From assembly GCF_003600685.1 (NCBI RefSeq), contig NZ_CP032084.1, positions 2,170,001 to 2,234,000 of the forward strand: 64,000 nucleotides of DNA, in the 5' to 3' direction. The DNA is from Achromobacter sp. B7 (GTDB lineage Bacteria; Pseudomonadota; Gammaproteobacteria; Burkholderiales; Burkholderiaceae_B). Position numbers and translations under genes: made by a program. Of the stretch, positions 1-12,760 are shown one piece after another. Below the pieces are notes generated by a model, which saw only the letters and a program-made list of their open reading frames with translations, had not been told where the DNA came from and searched no databases. Numbering within the stretch: the stretch's first letter is position 1; each line of letters starts with the position of its first letter.

Positions 1-4
1 CCCT

Positions 5-1903
5 TTACTTGCCGAACGCAAACTCCCCGGCGTCCACGTCGTCGTTGTCCACCTGCTCTTTCACGGGCGGGGGCGTGGCGCCGTCTTGCAGCATTTCGGC
101 CGGCGTCATGCCCTTGGTCAGTTCCAGGGCCTGGCGTTCGAACAGGCGCCGGTACAGGCCACCCTTCAAGCGGATCAACTGGTCATGGCTGCCTTCTTCA
201 ATGATGCGGCCATGGTCCATCACCAGCAGTCGGTCCAGCGCGCGCACCGTCGACAACCGGTGCGCCACCACCAGCGTGGTGCGGCCCACCATCAGGCGGT
301 CCATGGCCTGCTGGATCAGTACCTCGCTTTCGCTATCCAGGCTGGAGGTGGCTTCGTCCAGGATCAGGATGGGCGAATCCGCCAGGAAAGCCCGCGCAAT
401 GGCCACGCGCTGGCGCTCGCCACCCGATAGCTTCACGCCGCGCTCGCCCACCAGCGTGTCGTAACCCTTGGGCAGCGACATGATGAAATCATGCGCACTG
501 GCCAAGCGGGCGGCCTTCTCGATCTCGGCCTGCGTGGCGCCCGGACGGGCATAGGCGATGTTTTCGGCCAAGGTGCGGTGAAACAGTACCGGGTCCTGCT
601 GCACGATCGCGATCTGGCTGCGCAGCGACGCCTGCTTCACTTGGGCAATGTCTTGCCCGTCGATCGTGATGCGGCCTTCGTTGACGTCATACAGGCGCTG
701 GATCAGCTTGATGAACGTGGTCTTGCCCGACCCGGAATGCCCCACCAGCCCGACGCGTTCACCCGGCGCGATGCGCGCCGAGAACTTGTCGTACAGCGGC
801 GTGTTGTGCGCGCCATAGCGGAACGTCACATCCTCAAAGCGGATCTCGCCCGCGCTGACGCGGATGGCGCCCGCGCCCGGCCGGTCGGCCACGCCCAGGG
901 GCTGGCGTTCCATCGCCACCAGTTCTTCCATGTCGTTGACCGAGCGTTGCAGGTTGCGGATGTGCATGCCCACGTCGCGCAGATAGCCTTGCAGCACGAA
1001 GAACATCGTGAGCGTGAACGTGATGTCGCCCACCGTGGCCTGGTTGCGCGACCACAGCAGCAAGGAGGCGCCCAGGATAGCTGCCTGCATCGCCACCAGC
1101 ATCGCGCCCTGGATGCCGCCGTTCAGCGTGGCGCGTACCCAGGTGCGGCGCGTGCGGTTGCGCCACTTGTTCACCACGCGGTCCAGGCGTACTTCTTCGC
1201 GCGTTTCGGCGCCGAATGCCTTGACCACCGCGTTGCAGCTGACGGCGTCCGCCAGCGCGCCGCCCATGCGCGTGTCCCAGGCGTTGCCCAGGCGCGCGGC
1301 CGGCGCCACATAGCCCAACGACAGCGCCACGGTAACGGCGATGTACAGCACCGAGCCCAGCCCAACCACCAGCCCCATCACCGGCCAGTGCGCGCCCAGC
1401 AACGCCGTTGCGCCCACCAGCATCACCACCGACGGCAACAGCGCGATCAGCAGCGTGTCGTTCAGGATGTCCACGGCCCACATGCCGCGCGTGATCTTGC
1501 GCACGGTGGAACCCGCGAAGCTGTTGGCGTGCCAATCCGTCGAGAAGCGCTGCACCCGATAAAAGGCGTTGGACACGATGCCGTTCATCATCTTCAACGT
1601 AAACGTGATGATGTTCTGGAACACCGCCTGACGCAGCAGCGTGCCGCCCACGCCCAGCGCCACCAGCAGCCAGAAGGCGGTGATGGCGGCGCTCCAGGCC
1701 AGCGCATCGCCGGACGAGCCGGACGCCACGGCGTCGACCAGGCGGCCGGCATACATCGGCGTCAGGATGTCGGCGACGGCCGACAGCAAGGCCAGCAGCA
1801 CGATGACGAGCGTGCGCCACGGCTGGAAGGCCCAATGCCGAAAGGTAAAGCCCAGGACGTCCTTGAAGGCCTGTCCTCGTAAGTCGATTTTTTTTCTAGC
1901 CAT
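5..1903 (-). CDS. ABC exporter, fused permease and ATPase
   Basis: Half-transporter of the ABC exporter (MsbA/multidrug/lipid) class, about 632 residues, acting in the inner membrane as a dimer. A membrane domain with about six hydrophobic segments (roughly residues 25-310) precedes an ATPase domain with Walker A GHSGSGKTT (about 388), signature LSGGERQR (about 492) and Walker B ILILDEATSS (about 512). The ATG at 1903 (protein start MARKK) is preferred; an in-frame TTG at 1924 would add seven residues. The stop lies at the window edge but the gene is complete. The substrate cannot be read from sequence. Confidence 0.88.
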   Translation of the reverse strand: MARKKIDLRGQAFKDVLGFTFRHWAFQPWRTLVIVLLALLSAVADILTPMYAGRLVDAVASGSSGDALAWSAAITAFWLLVALGVGGTLLRQAVFQNIITFTLKMMNGIVSNAFYRVQRFSTDWHANSFAGSTVRKITRGMWAVDILNDTLLIALLPSVVMLVGATALLGAHWPVMGLVVGLGSVLYIAVTVALSLGYVAPAARLGNAWDTRMGGALADAVSCNAVVKAFGAETREEVRLDRVVNKWRNRTRRTWVRATLNGGIQGAMLVAMQAAILGASLLLWSRNQATVGDITFTLTMFFVLQGYLRDVGMHIRNLQRSVNDMEELVAMERQPLGVADRPGAGAIRVSAGEIRFEDVTFRYGAHNTPLYDKFSARIAPGERVGLVGHSGSGKTTFIKLIQRLYDVNEGRITIDGQDIAQVKQASLRSQIAIVQQDPVLFHRTLAENIAYARPGATQAEIEKAARLASAHDFIMSLPKGYDTLVGERGVKLSGGERQRVAIARAFLADSPILILDEATSSLDSESEVLIQQAMDRLMVGRTTLVVAHRLSTVRALDRLLVMDHGRIIEEGSHDQLIRLKGGLYRRLFERQALELTKGMTPAEMLQDGATPPPVKEQVDNDDVDAGEFAFGK

Positions 1904-2256
1904 AACAATGGCCTGGCGGCACAAGACACGCCAGGATGTCCTTGTGATGAAAGCGGGGATGACATGCCGGGCGCAATGAGCGCCGGCGACTGCGTTTATG
2001 TTTTTGGGGCGGGCACGGAGGACCAGTCGCTAGGTAACGGTCTAGCGATGGGTCCGCGCGGGCGACGACTTAATGGCGTCGCGGGGACACGCGCGGGACG
2101 GCGTACGGCATGGGGTGATTCATCATGCGGCCTCCCTGGCGGTAAGTGAAGTGAGTGAAAAAGAAATGGGCAAACGCCCGAATTGCTGATTCTATAGAGA
2201 TGAGTTAAGGGAATCAACGGGGCGCCGCGCGCGCGGGCCGCCGATGTGGGTTTTTT
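1904..2256. other. Intergenic stretch without a supported gene
   Basis: This 353-base stretch lies between the start of the ABC exporter and the end of the LysR gene. Short ORFs occur on both strands but none has a ribosome site or recognisable protein. It holds the exporter's promoter by position; I see no convincing hexamers. A run of seven T at 2251-2257 overlaps the LysR stop codon and lies on the strand opposite to that gene. Confidence 0.5.
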
Positions 2257-3189
2257 TCAACGCGGGCGGCTGCGTGGCCGGAAGGCGGCGAAGCCGGCCC
2301 AGCATTGCTGCGTGAAGTCGTACAGCGCATCTTGCGCCGTCAACGGCGTGCGCCCGGCCAGGCGCGCCAGCACGTAATGGCCTTGGCGCTGCGGGTCGGG
2401 CGGCAAGGGCACTTCGACAAGCCGCCCGGCCTCTTGCTCGCGCTGCGTCACGCAGATCACGCCCAGCAGCAGCGTGTCGGTATGCAGCGCCAGATCCACC
2501 AGCGGCTCCAGGTTTTCGCAACGCAAGGTGACCATCTGCTCGGGCGCGCCACCCGGACCCAGCGTCTCGGCTAGCCGGAGCGAGACCTCGGGGCTCAGCG
2601 TGCTGGACGCCACCGGGTACTGCCGCACGTGCTCGATACCAACCTGCTTGTGCGCCAGGATGGGGTGGCCGGGGCGGCACACCATGCCGGCGCGCAGCGG
2701 CGCCAGCGGGCGCGTGACGATGTCGGCGGCGTCATACAGCATGCGCGCATCGCACACCATGGCGTCGATGCGTTCCGCCCGCAGCATGTCCAGCAACGCG
2801 GCGGTGGCGCCCAGTTCGACACCCACGCGCACCTGCGGGCGATTGGCCGCCATGTGCGCCAGAAAAGGCGACAGCAGCAACGAGGCCGGCGTGGGGCTCA
2901 GGCCGATCGTCAACGTGCCGGAATCGCCACTGTGCAGCGCCTTGAGTTCGCGTTGCAGCTCGGCCTCTTCGAAGCGCATGCGACGCGCGCGTTCGGCCAC
3001 GCAAGCGCCATAGGGCGTCAGGTGAACCTGGCGGGTGCCCCGGTCCAGCAACGGCAAGCCCAGCTCGGCCTCCAGCGCCTGGATGCTGCGGCTTAAGGCG
3101 GGCTGCGACAAGTTCACCTTTTGCGCCGCCAGCGAAAAAGTGCCGTATTCCACCACCGCCAGCAGGTGTTTAAGCTTTTGAAAATCCAT
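2257..3189 (-). CDS. LysR-family transcriptional regulator (next to penicillin acylase)
   Basis: A 310-residue LysR-type regulator: N-terminal winged helix (residues about 3-60, with FSLAAQKVNLSQPALSRSIQALE as the recognition region) and a C-terminal effector-binding domain. It is transcribed away from the penicillin G acylase gene, with 153 bases between the two starts, the usual arrangement for a LysR gene that controls its neighbour. The gap holds a perfect inverted repeat (3226-3243). Control of the acylase by an aromatic acid is a reasonable guess from the acylase's substrate class; the effector is not visible in the sequence. Confidence 0.9.
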   Translation of the reverse strand: MDFQKLKHLLAVVEYGTFSLAAQKVNLSQPALSRSIQALEAELGLPLLDRGTRQVHLTPYGACVAERARRMRFEEAELQRELKALHSGDSGTLTIGLSPTPASLLLSPFLAHMAANRPQVRVGVELGATAALLDMLRAERIDAMVCDARMLYDAADIVTRPLAPLRAGMVCRPGHPILAHKQVGIEHVRQYPVASSTLSPEVSLRLAETLGPGGAPEQMVTLRCENLEPLVDLALHTDTLLLGVICVTQREQEAGRLVEVPLPPDPQRQGHYVLARLAGRTPLTAQDALYDFTQQCWAGFAAFRPRSRPR

Positions 3190-3225
3190 AACCTTTCCGC
3201 ATCAAAGTCATGACATAAATGCATT

Positions 3226-3243
3226 GGCATTATAAGTAATGCC
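3226..3243. promoter_or_regulatory. Candidate LysR operator
   Basis: Perfect inverted repeat GGCATTA-TAAG-TAATGCC in the AT-rich gap between the divergent LysR and penicillin acylase genes. It lies 37 bases upstream of the LysR start and about 100 bases upstream of the acylase start, a typical position for an autoregulatory and activating site. Confidence 0.5.
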
Positions 3244-3342
3244 TTCTTATCATGGTCCCCGACGGCGCCCGACAGAGGCGCCGCATCCCGCGCCTGGGCA
3301 CTCGCACGATGGGCGCGGCTTATCAATTCGGAGACAGATTCA

Positions 3343-5965
3343 ATGAAGCAGCATTTGTTGTCGGCCGCCATCTTGGCGGCCTGCGCCAGCGTGGGCGCGG
3401 CCCCGGCCCTGGCCTTGGAAACATCCCGGAACGCGAATTCCGCCCAGCCTGCCATGCAAGGCTCGGCGCCCGTATCCGCCACCGGCGGCCAGGCGTCCCA
3501 CGCTGCATCCAAGGCCGTCACCATCCGCCGCGATGGCTACGGCATGCCCCACGTGTACGCCGACACGGTCTACGGCCTGTTCTATGGCTACGGCTACGCG
3601 GTGGCGCAAGACCGCTTGTTCCAGATGGAGATGGCGCGCCGCAGCACGCAGGGGCAGGTCGCTGAAGTGCTGGGCGAAAAAATGGTGGCGTTCGACAAGT
3701 CCATACGCGGCAATTTTTCGCCCGAACGCATCCAGCGCCAGCTGGCCGCGCTGCCCGATTCCGAACGCCAGATTCTGGACGGCTATGCCGCCGGCATGAA
3801 CGCGTGGATCGCGCGCGTGCGCGCCCAGCCCGACACGCTGATGCCCAAGGAATTCAACGACCTGCAATTTCAGCCGACCAACTGGACAGCCTATGACGTC
3901 GCCATGGTGTTCGTGGGCACCATGGCCAACCGGTTTTCGGATGCCAACAGCGAGGTCGACAACCTGGCCCTGCTGACCGCCTTGAAGGACAGGCACGGCG
4001 AGGCGCGCGCGATGCAGATCTTCAACCAGCTGCGCTGGATGACCGATAGCCGCGCGCCTACCACCGTGCCCGAAGAAGAGGGCGTGTATCGGCCGGGAGC
4101 CCCGTCGGCCTCGGCGCCGGCACCGGCCAAGCTGTCGTATGCCTTGCCGCGCTACGACGGCACACCGCCCATGCTCGAACGCGTGGCGCGCGACCCTCAG
4201 ACGCGCGGTGTGCTGTCCGATACGCCCACCGACAACGCCACCGACCCCGCCGCCGATGCACCTGCCCGCATGCTGGCGCAGTTCGCCGAATCAGGCCAAC
4301 CCGGCATCGCCGGCTTTCCCACCACCAGCAATATGTGGATCGTGGGTCGCGAGCACGCCAAGGACGCCAGGTCCATCTTGCTGAACGGCCCGCAATTCGG
4401 CTGGTGGAACCCCGCCTACACCTACGGCATCGGCCTGCACGGCGCCGGGTTCGACGTGGTGGGCAACACCCCGTTCGCCTATCCCAGCATCCTGTTCGGC
4501 CACAACGCCCATGTCACCTGGGGCTCGACGGCCGGCTTTGGCGACGACGTGGACATCTACGCCGAAAAGCTCGACCCCGCCGACCGCACCCGTTATTTCC
4601 ATGACGGCCAGTGGAAGACGATGGAAAAGCGCACCGAGCTGATCCCGGTCAAGGGCGGCCAGCCGGTGCTGATGGACGTGTACCGCACGGTGCACGGCAT
4701 CGTCACCAATTTCGACGACAAGCAGCATGTGGCCTACGCCAAGGCGCGCGCGTGGGAAGGGTACGAGCTGCAATCGCTGATGGCCTGGACGCACAAGGCG
4801 CAGGTGCGCAACTGGGACGAATGGAAGCAGCAGGCCGCGCGCCACGCGCTGACCATCAACTGGTACTACGCGGACGATCGCGGCAATATCGGCTACGCCC
4901 ACACCGGCTTTTATCCCAAGCGCAAACCCGGCCACGACCCGCGCCTGCCCGTGCCGGGCACCGGCGAAATGGACTGGGACGGCATGCTGCCGTTTGCCAC
5001 CAATCCACAGGTCTACAACCCGCGCCAAGGCTTCATCGGCAACTGGAACAACCAGCCCATGCGCGGCTATCCGTCCACCGACCTGTTCGCCATCGTGTGG
5101 GGCCAGGCCGACCGCTACGCCGAAATCGAAACGCGCCTGAAGGCCATGATGGCCAACGGCGGCAAGGTCAGCGCGCAGCAGATGTGGGACCTGATCCGCA
5201 CCACCAGCTACGCCGACGTGAACCGCCGCCATTTCCTGCCGTTCCTGCAACGCGCGGTGGCGGGCCTGCCGGCCGATGATGCCCGCGCCAAACTGGTGGC
5301 AGGGCTGACCGCCTGGGACGGCATGGGCACCAGCGATAAGCAGCCGGGTTACTACGACAACGTCGGCCCGGCGGTGATGGACGCGTGGCTGCGCGCCATG
5401 CTGCGCGCGACCTTGGCCGACGACATGCCGGCCGATTTCTTCAAGTGGTACAGCGCCACCGGCTATCCCACACCGGCCGCGCCGGCCGTGGGTTCGCTGA
5501 ACCTGACGGTGGGCGTGAAGGTGTTGTTCAACGCGCTGGCCGGCCCCGATGCCGGCGTGCCGCAGACTTACGACTTCTTCAACGGCAAGCGCCGCGAATC
5601 CGTCACGCTGGCCGCGCTGGACGATGCCCTGGCCACCTTGCAAAAGACCTATGGCCAGGACCCGGCCGCGTGGCGCATTCCGGCCGCGCCGATGGTGTTT
5701 GCGCCCAAGAACTTCCTGGGCGTGCCGCAGGCGGACGACAAGGCGGTGCTGAGCTTTCCGTCCACCCAGAACCGGGGCACCGAGAACAACATGACGGTGT
5801 TCGACGGCAAGGGCGTGCGCGCGGTGGACGTGGTGGCGCCGGGGCAAAGCGGTTTTGTCGCCCCGGACGGCACAGCGTCCGTCCACTCGCGCGACCAGTT
5901 CGACATGTACCGGGACTTCGGCAGCAAGCGTGTCTGGTTCACGCCCGCCGAAGTGCGCGCCAACG

Positions 5966-5994
<29 letters not shown>
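3343..5994 (+). CDS. pac: Penicillin G acylase precursor
   Basis: Periplasmic N-terminal-nucleophile hydrolase (EC 3.5.1.11 family) that removes phenylacetyl groups from penicillin G and other phenylacetamides. The 883-residue precursor has a signal peptide (residues 1-25), an alpha chain, a spacer and a beta chain. Autocatalytic cleavage would expose Ser329 in TTSNMWIVG; Asn569 in GNWNNQP sits at the place of the catalytic Asn B241 of the E. coli enzyme, and the calcium-site segment GFGDDVDIYAE is present. Long stretches resemble the E. coli enzyme (for example NGPQFGW, YTYGIGLHGAG, LPVPGTG), so this is penicillin G acylase proper and not a general acyl-homoserine-lactone acylase. GGAG at 3330 supports the start. 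Its 3' end overlaps the opposite-strand ABC gene by 29 bases. Confidence 0.95.
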
Positions 5995-9721
<3,727 letters not shown>

Positions 9722-9794
9722 ATCAGTGCTCCATCCAGAGCCAGCATGGTCGCTGATCCGACGGCTTCGCGATAGCGAGTGTTTTTCAATCATG

Positions 9795-9813
9795 GGTTGA
9801 GATAAACTCAACC
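9795..9813. promoter_or_regulatory. Candidate LysR box at the start of the GcvA-like gene
   Basis: Perfect inverted repeat GGTTGAG-ATAAA-CTCAACC, ending one base before the ATG at 9815. Its core fits the LysR T-N11-A rule (T9798 to A9810). Its position between divergent genes suggests autorepression and control of the ABC exporter. Confidence 0.5.
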
Positions 9814-9814
9814 G

Positions 9815-10819
9815 ATGCCCGATCAGCCCAGCCACACGCCACCCCTGGCGGCCCTGCGCGCCTTTGAAGCCGTTGCCCGCCTGGGCAGCCTGAGCCGCGC
9901 CGCCGCCGAACTGCATGTCACCAAGAGCGCGGTCAGCCATCAGCTGCGGTCATTGGAGGCGGATCTGGGCGTGCCGCTGTTGCGACGGGGTGGCACCGTG
10001 CGCCGCGCTGAAACCACCCAGGCGGGCAGCGAGCTTCTGGTTTCCGTACAACAGGCCTTGACCCTATTGGACACCGCCTGCCGCCAGGTTCGCGCCACGG
10101 CGCGAGGCAAGCGCCGCTACACGCTGAACGTGTCGGCCAACCCGTCGCTGGCGGCGCTGTGGCTAGCGCCGCGCATCGGCCGCTTCATCGAACTGCACCC
10201 GGACATCGGCGTGCAGGTCTATCTGCACGCCAGCCAGGATCCCGCCTGGAAAAGCCAGGATATCGACCTGGCTTTTCTACACGTGCGCACCGGCGGCCCG
10301 CATGTGGCCGAGGCCGGCGACATCGCGCTGATGACCGAAACCGTGGTGCCCGTGTGCAGCCCGGCCCTGATCCCCGAAGCCGACCGCAACGACCCGCGCG
10401 TGTTCCTGCGGCATCGCTGGCTGGAGGAAAAGCACATCGATAGCCCGGAAACAGACTGGCGAACCTGGAGCCCGCGCCTGGGGCTGGCTGATTCCGATTG
10501 GCAGGAACCGATGGTGCTAAGCGGGCTGAGCACCGTCGTGGCCGCCGCCGCCGCGGGCGTGGGCATCGCCTTGGGACGCGCGCCGCTGATCGACGAAGAC
10601 CTGGCCAGTGGCCGGCTGGTGCCGCTGGTGCCGCAATTGCGGATGCCGGGGTCGTGGGGCTATGTCATGCGCGTGCACGCGAACCGTCCCATGGACGCAT
10701 CGCTACCCGCGCTGGTGGAATTCCTGGCCGAGGAAGGGCGCGGCAAGGTGGACGCGCAAAATCATGGAGTTCCGCCCGGCTTGCGCGCGGGGGATGTGGC
10801 GGACGCCGCAAGGACATGA
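9815..10819 (+). CDS. LysR-family regulator, GcvA-like
   Basis: A 334-residue LysR-type regulator with the GcvA-like N-terminus PPLAALRAFEAVARLGSLSRAAAELHV followed by the helix-turn-helix segment VTKSAVSHQLRSLE, then a substrate-binding domain. It is divergent from the fused ABC exporter (93-base gap) and its stop codon overlaps the next gene's start in an ATGA arrangement (10816-10819), so the two are probably translated together. Likely targets are the ABC exporter, its own promoter and the small secreted protein downstream. Confidence 0.88.
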   Translation: MPDQPSHTPPLAALRAFEAVARLGSLSRAAAELHVTKSAVSHQLRSLEADLGVPLLRRGGTVRRAETTQAGSELLVSVQQALTLLDTACRQVRATARGKRRYTLNVSANPSLAALWLAPRIGRFIELHPDIGVQVYLHASQDPAWKSQDIDLAFLHVRTGGPHVAEAGDIALMTETVVPVCSPALIPEADRNDPRVFLRHRWLEEKHIDSPETDWRTWSPRLGLADSDWQEPMVLSGLSTVVAAAAAGVGIALGRAPLIDEDLASGRLVPLVPQLRMPGSWGYVMRVHANRPMDASLPALVEFLAEEGRGKVDAQNHGVPPGLRAGDVADAART

Positions 10820-11421
10820 CGATGAGATGGAAGGGGTATGGGACCGGGCCGGGTCGCGCGGGTGTGGCAGGCGTGTGTCTGGGGTTATGGCTGAGCGTTG
10901 CGGCGGGCGGGGCAATGGCTGTGGGGATGACGGCTGCCGCAGCCGACGCTGCCGCAGCATCGGCTGCCGCAGCATCGGCTGCCGCAGCGTCGACCGCCGG
11001 GGCTTCCGGCGCCACGCTGGCACGGTGGGAAGCCGATGACCGGGCTGCCGGCATCGCGCCGCCCGACACGCCGTGCCAGGACTTTCTGCAAACCCTGGGT
11101 AGAAAGCCCGACTATCTTGAGTACCTGGGCTGCGAGCAGGACGACGATTCCTACATCCAGCCGATGCGGGCGAACTACCGCGTCAGCGGTTCATCCGCCG
11201 TCAGACTGGAGGCCTATCTGATGCAGGCATTCGGCATGCCCGCGCTGGAATACGTCTGCTGCGGCTGGGCCAGCCCGGCGCCGTTCGCCTGGCGCGCGGG
11301 ACCCGGCGGCGTCGCCTACGACATCGGCATGGGCGTCGAAACGCCACGCTTGCCGCGCGCACAGTGGGACCAGATTCCCAGCTTCAACGTCAGCGTCGGC
11401 ATCGTCCGCAAAAGCCCCTAA
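10816..11421 (+). CDS. Small secreted DUF4952-like protein
   Basis: A 201-residue protein with an N-terminal hydrophobic segment (residues about 12-35) that looks like a signal peptide or anchor. An Ala/Ser-rich low-complexity stretch (about residues 38-60, encoded by a 15-base tandem repeat) follows, and then a globular domain. The domain holds CQDFLQTLGRKPDYLEYLGC, ANYRVSGSSAVRLEAYL and YVCCGW, features I associate with the uncharacterised DUF4952 family. Four cysteines suggest a disulphide-bonded exported protein. The start codon overlaps the LysR stop codon (ATGA), which decided the start. Function is unknown. Confidence 0.7.
   Translation: MTMRWKGYGTGPGRAGVAGVCLGLWLSVAAGGAMAVGMTAAAADAAAASAAAASAAAASTAGASGATLARWEADDRAAGIAPPDTPCQDFLQTLGRKPDYLEYLGCEQDDDSYIQPMRANYRVSGSSAVRLEAYLMQAFGMPALEYVCCGWASPAPFAWRAGPGGVAYDIGMGVETPRLPRAQWDQIPSFNVSVGIVRKSP
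10931..10996. repeat. 15-base tandem repeat inside the DUF4952-like gene
   Basis: About four copies of a unit close to GCTGCCGCAGCATCG, in frame, coding Ala-Ala-Ala-Ser-Ala. Copy-number change would keep the frame and only alter linker length. Confidence 0.7.
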
Positions 11422-11559
11422 CGCCGGTCCGACGTCGGCGTCAGGCGCGCGCACCCCGCGGCGCCACATCCCGTGCATGGGATGGGCCGGCTGCGCACGC
11501 CGGCCAGGCGCGCGGGCCGGGGCTGATTGCGCTGCTTTAGTTAGTAGGGCTCTTGGGGC

Positions 11560-12381
11560 TCATCCCCGGCGCGCCGTCGTCTGCTTGAGCGCAGCGCCGA
11601 CCATCGCCTGCACCACCGGGATGACCTTGTCGGCTAGATCCGGGCGGTAGCCGTAGGGGTACGTTTCGTCCATGTAGGTGGACTGGCACATTTCCAGTTG
11701 GATGGCATGCACGTTGTCGGCCGGCGAACCATAGTGGCGCGTGATGTACCCGCCCTTGAAGCGGCCGTTCACCGCCCAGGTGTAGTCCTTGCAGGTGTCC
11801 AGCTGCGCCTGCACGGCGGCCAGGATGTCGGGCGCGCAGGCCGCGCCATCGGACGTGCCGATGTTCAGGTCCGGCAGCTTGCCTTCGAACAGGCGCGGCA
11901 GCACGCTGGCGATGGAATGCGCTTCCCACAGCAGCACGGTGCCGTGCTCGGCCTTGATGCGATCCAGCTCGCTGCGCAGCTGGGCGTGATACGGCTGCCA
12001 ATAGGCTTGCAGGCGGTGTGCGCGTTCGGCGTCGGTCAGCACGCCTTCGTTCTGGTACAGCGCTTCGCCGCGAAAGGTCTGCGTCGGGCACAGGCCGGTT
12101 TTTGTCTGGCCGGGATACAGGCTTTCATCGTTGGGCGGGCGGTTCAGGTCCACCACGTAGCGCGAATAACGCGCGCCCAGCACCGACGCACCCATCGCCT
12201 GGGCAAATTGGTACAGCGTGTCCAGATGCCAGTCGGTGTCGCCGGACTGCAAGGCCAGCGGCGTCATCTGCGGGCGCTGCGCGTCGGGAATGTGGCTGCC
12301 AAGGTGGGGAATGGAGATCAGCAGCGGGGCGGTGCCACGGCTGAAATGGAAAAGATCGCTCAAGGGAAAACTCCGGGTCAC
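11560..12381 (-). CDS. hutG: N-formylglutamate deformylase
   Basis: Zinc-type amidohydrolase that releases formate from N-formyl-L-glutamate, the last step of one histidine-degradation route (EC 3.5.1.68). Recognisable segments are LLISIPHLGSHIP near the N-terminus, YSRYVVDLNRPPNDESLYPGQ, LLWEAHSIASVLP and EMCQSTYMDE. A GTG at 12381 gives 273 residues, matching the usual 265-275; a much longer reading from 12546 has no family support. No clear Shine-Dalgarno precedes the GTG, so the start is uncertain. No other hut genes are in view, so the gene is separated from its pathway partners or acts on a related formyl-amino acid. Confidence 0.85.
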   Translation of the reverse strand: MTRSFPLSDLFHFSRGTAPLLISIPHLGSHIPDAQRPQMTPLALQSGDTDWHLDTLYQFAQAMGASVLGARYSRYVVDLNRPPNDESLYPGQTKTGLCPTQTFRGEALYQNEGVLTDAERAHRLQAYWQPYHAQLRSELDRIKAEHGTVLLWEAHSIASVLPRLFEGKLPDLNIGTSDGAACAPDILAAVQAQLDTCKDYTWAVNGRFKGGYITRHYGSPADNVHAIQLEMCQSTYMDETYPYGYRPDLADKVIPVVQAMVGAALKQTTARRG

Positions 12382-12459
12382 AAAATAAAGGTGCGGCAAA
12401 TGCGTCGGCCGCGGCGTGGCGCCTATATGTAGGGCGCTTTGGTGTGGCGCCCTTGCGTT

Positions 12460-12521
12460 GCGCCTGTGTTCAGCGCCTGTGTTCAGCCCATGTGTTTCGC
12501 GCCTGTTCAGCGCCTGTATCC
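12460..12521. repeat. 13-base degenerate tandem repeat
   Basis: Two exact copies of GCGCCTGTGTTCA (12460-12485) followed by three degenerate copies. Confidence 0.65.
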
Positions 12522-12610
12522 TGGGCAACGCACGCCACCGCGACAATTGCAGCAGTTTAATAGACGTTGATAATCAGAAAGTCGTGAAGCAGATCGGTGT
12601 GAGGCGGGCT

Positions 12611-12658
12611 GCCATCGCGCCCGGCATTGCGCCCGGCATCGCGCCTGGCATCGCGCCG
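12611..12658. repeat. 12-base tandem repeat, four units
   Basis: Four adjacent 12-base units differing at one or two positions, consensus GGCATCGCGCCC, about 100 bases upstream of the marC start. Confidence 0.7.
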
Positions 12659-12760
12659 AACGCGGCAGGAAGTGTGTAAGGTAGCGGGCATTGCATGATT
12701 GAACCGTCGCGCCCGGCAAGGCGCCTGTCGCGAATTGCGCGTCCTTTTATCGGGAGTTCC

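Larger units (their letters stand above)
12382..12760. other. Intergenic region with two short tandem-repeat arrays
   Basis: Divergent gap between the hutG-like gene and marC. It contains about five imperfect copies of a 13-base unit near GCGCCTGTGTTCA (12460-12521) and four copies of a 12-base unit near GGCATCGCGCCC (12611-12658). No gene is supported here. Confidence 0.6.

Noticed and set aside
1964..2149. 61-residue open frame in the gap after the first ABC exporter
   Set aside because: No ribosome site, no recognisable features, and composition typical of non-coding high-GC DNA.
3340..3996. 218-residue minus-strand frame over the start of penicillin acylase
   Set aside because: Antisense shadow; the plus-strand frame has a signal peptide, ribosome site and family motifs.
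9722..9940. N-terminal extension of the CydDC-like protein
   Set aside because: It runs through the start of the divergent LysR gene and its operator; the family-like sequence begins at MYFDSRLW.
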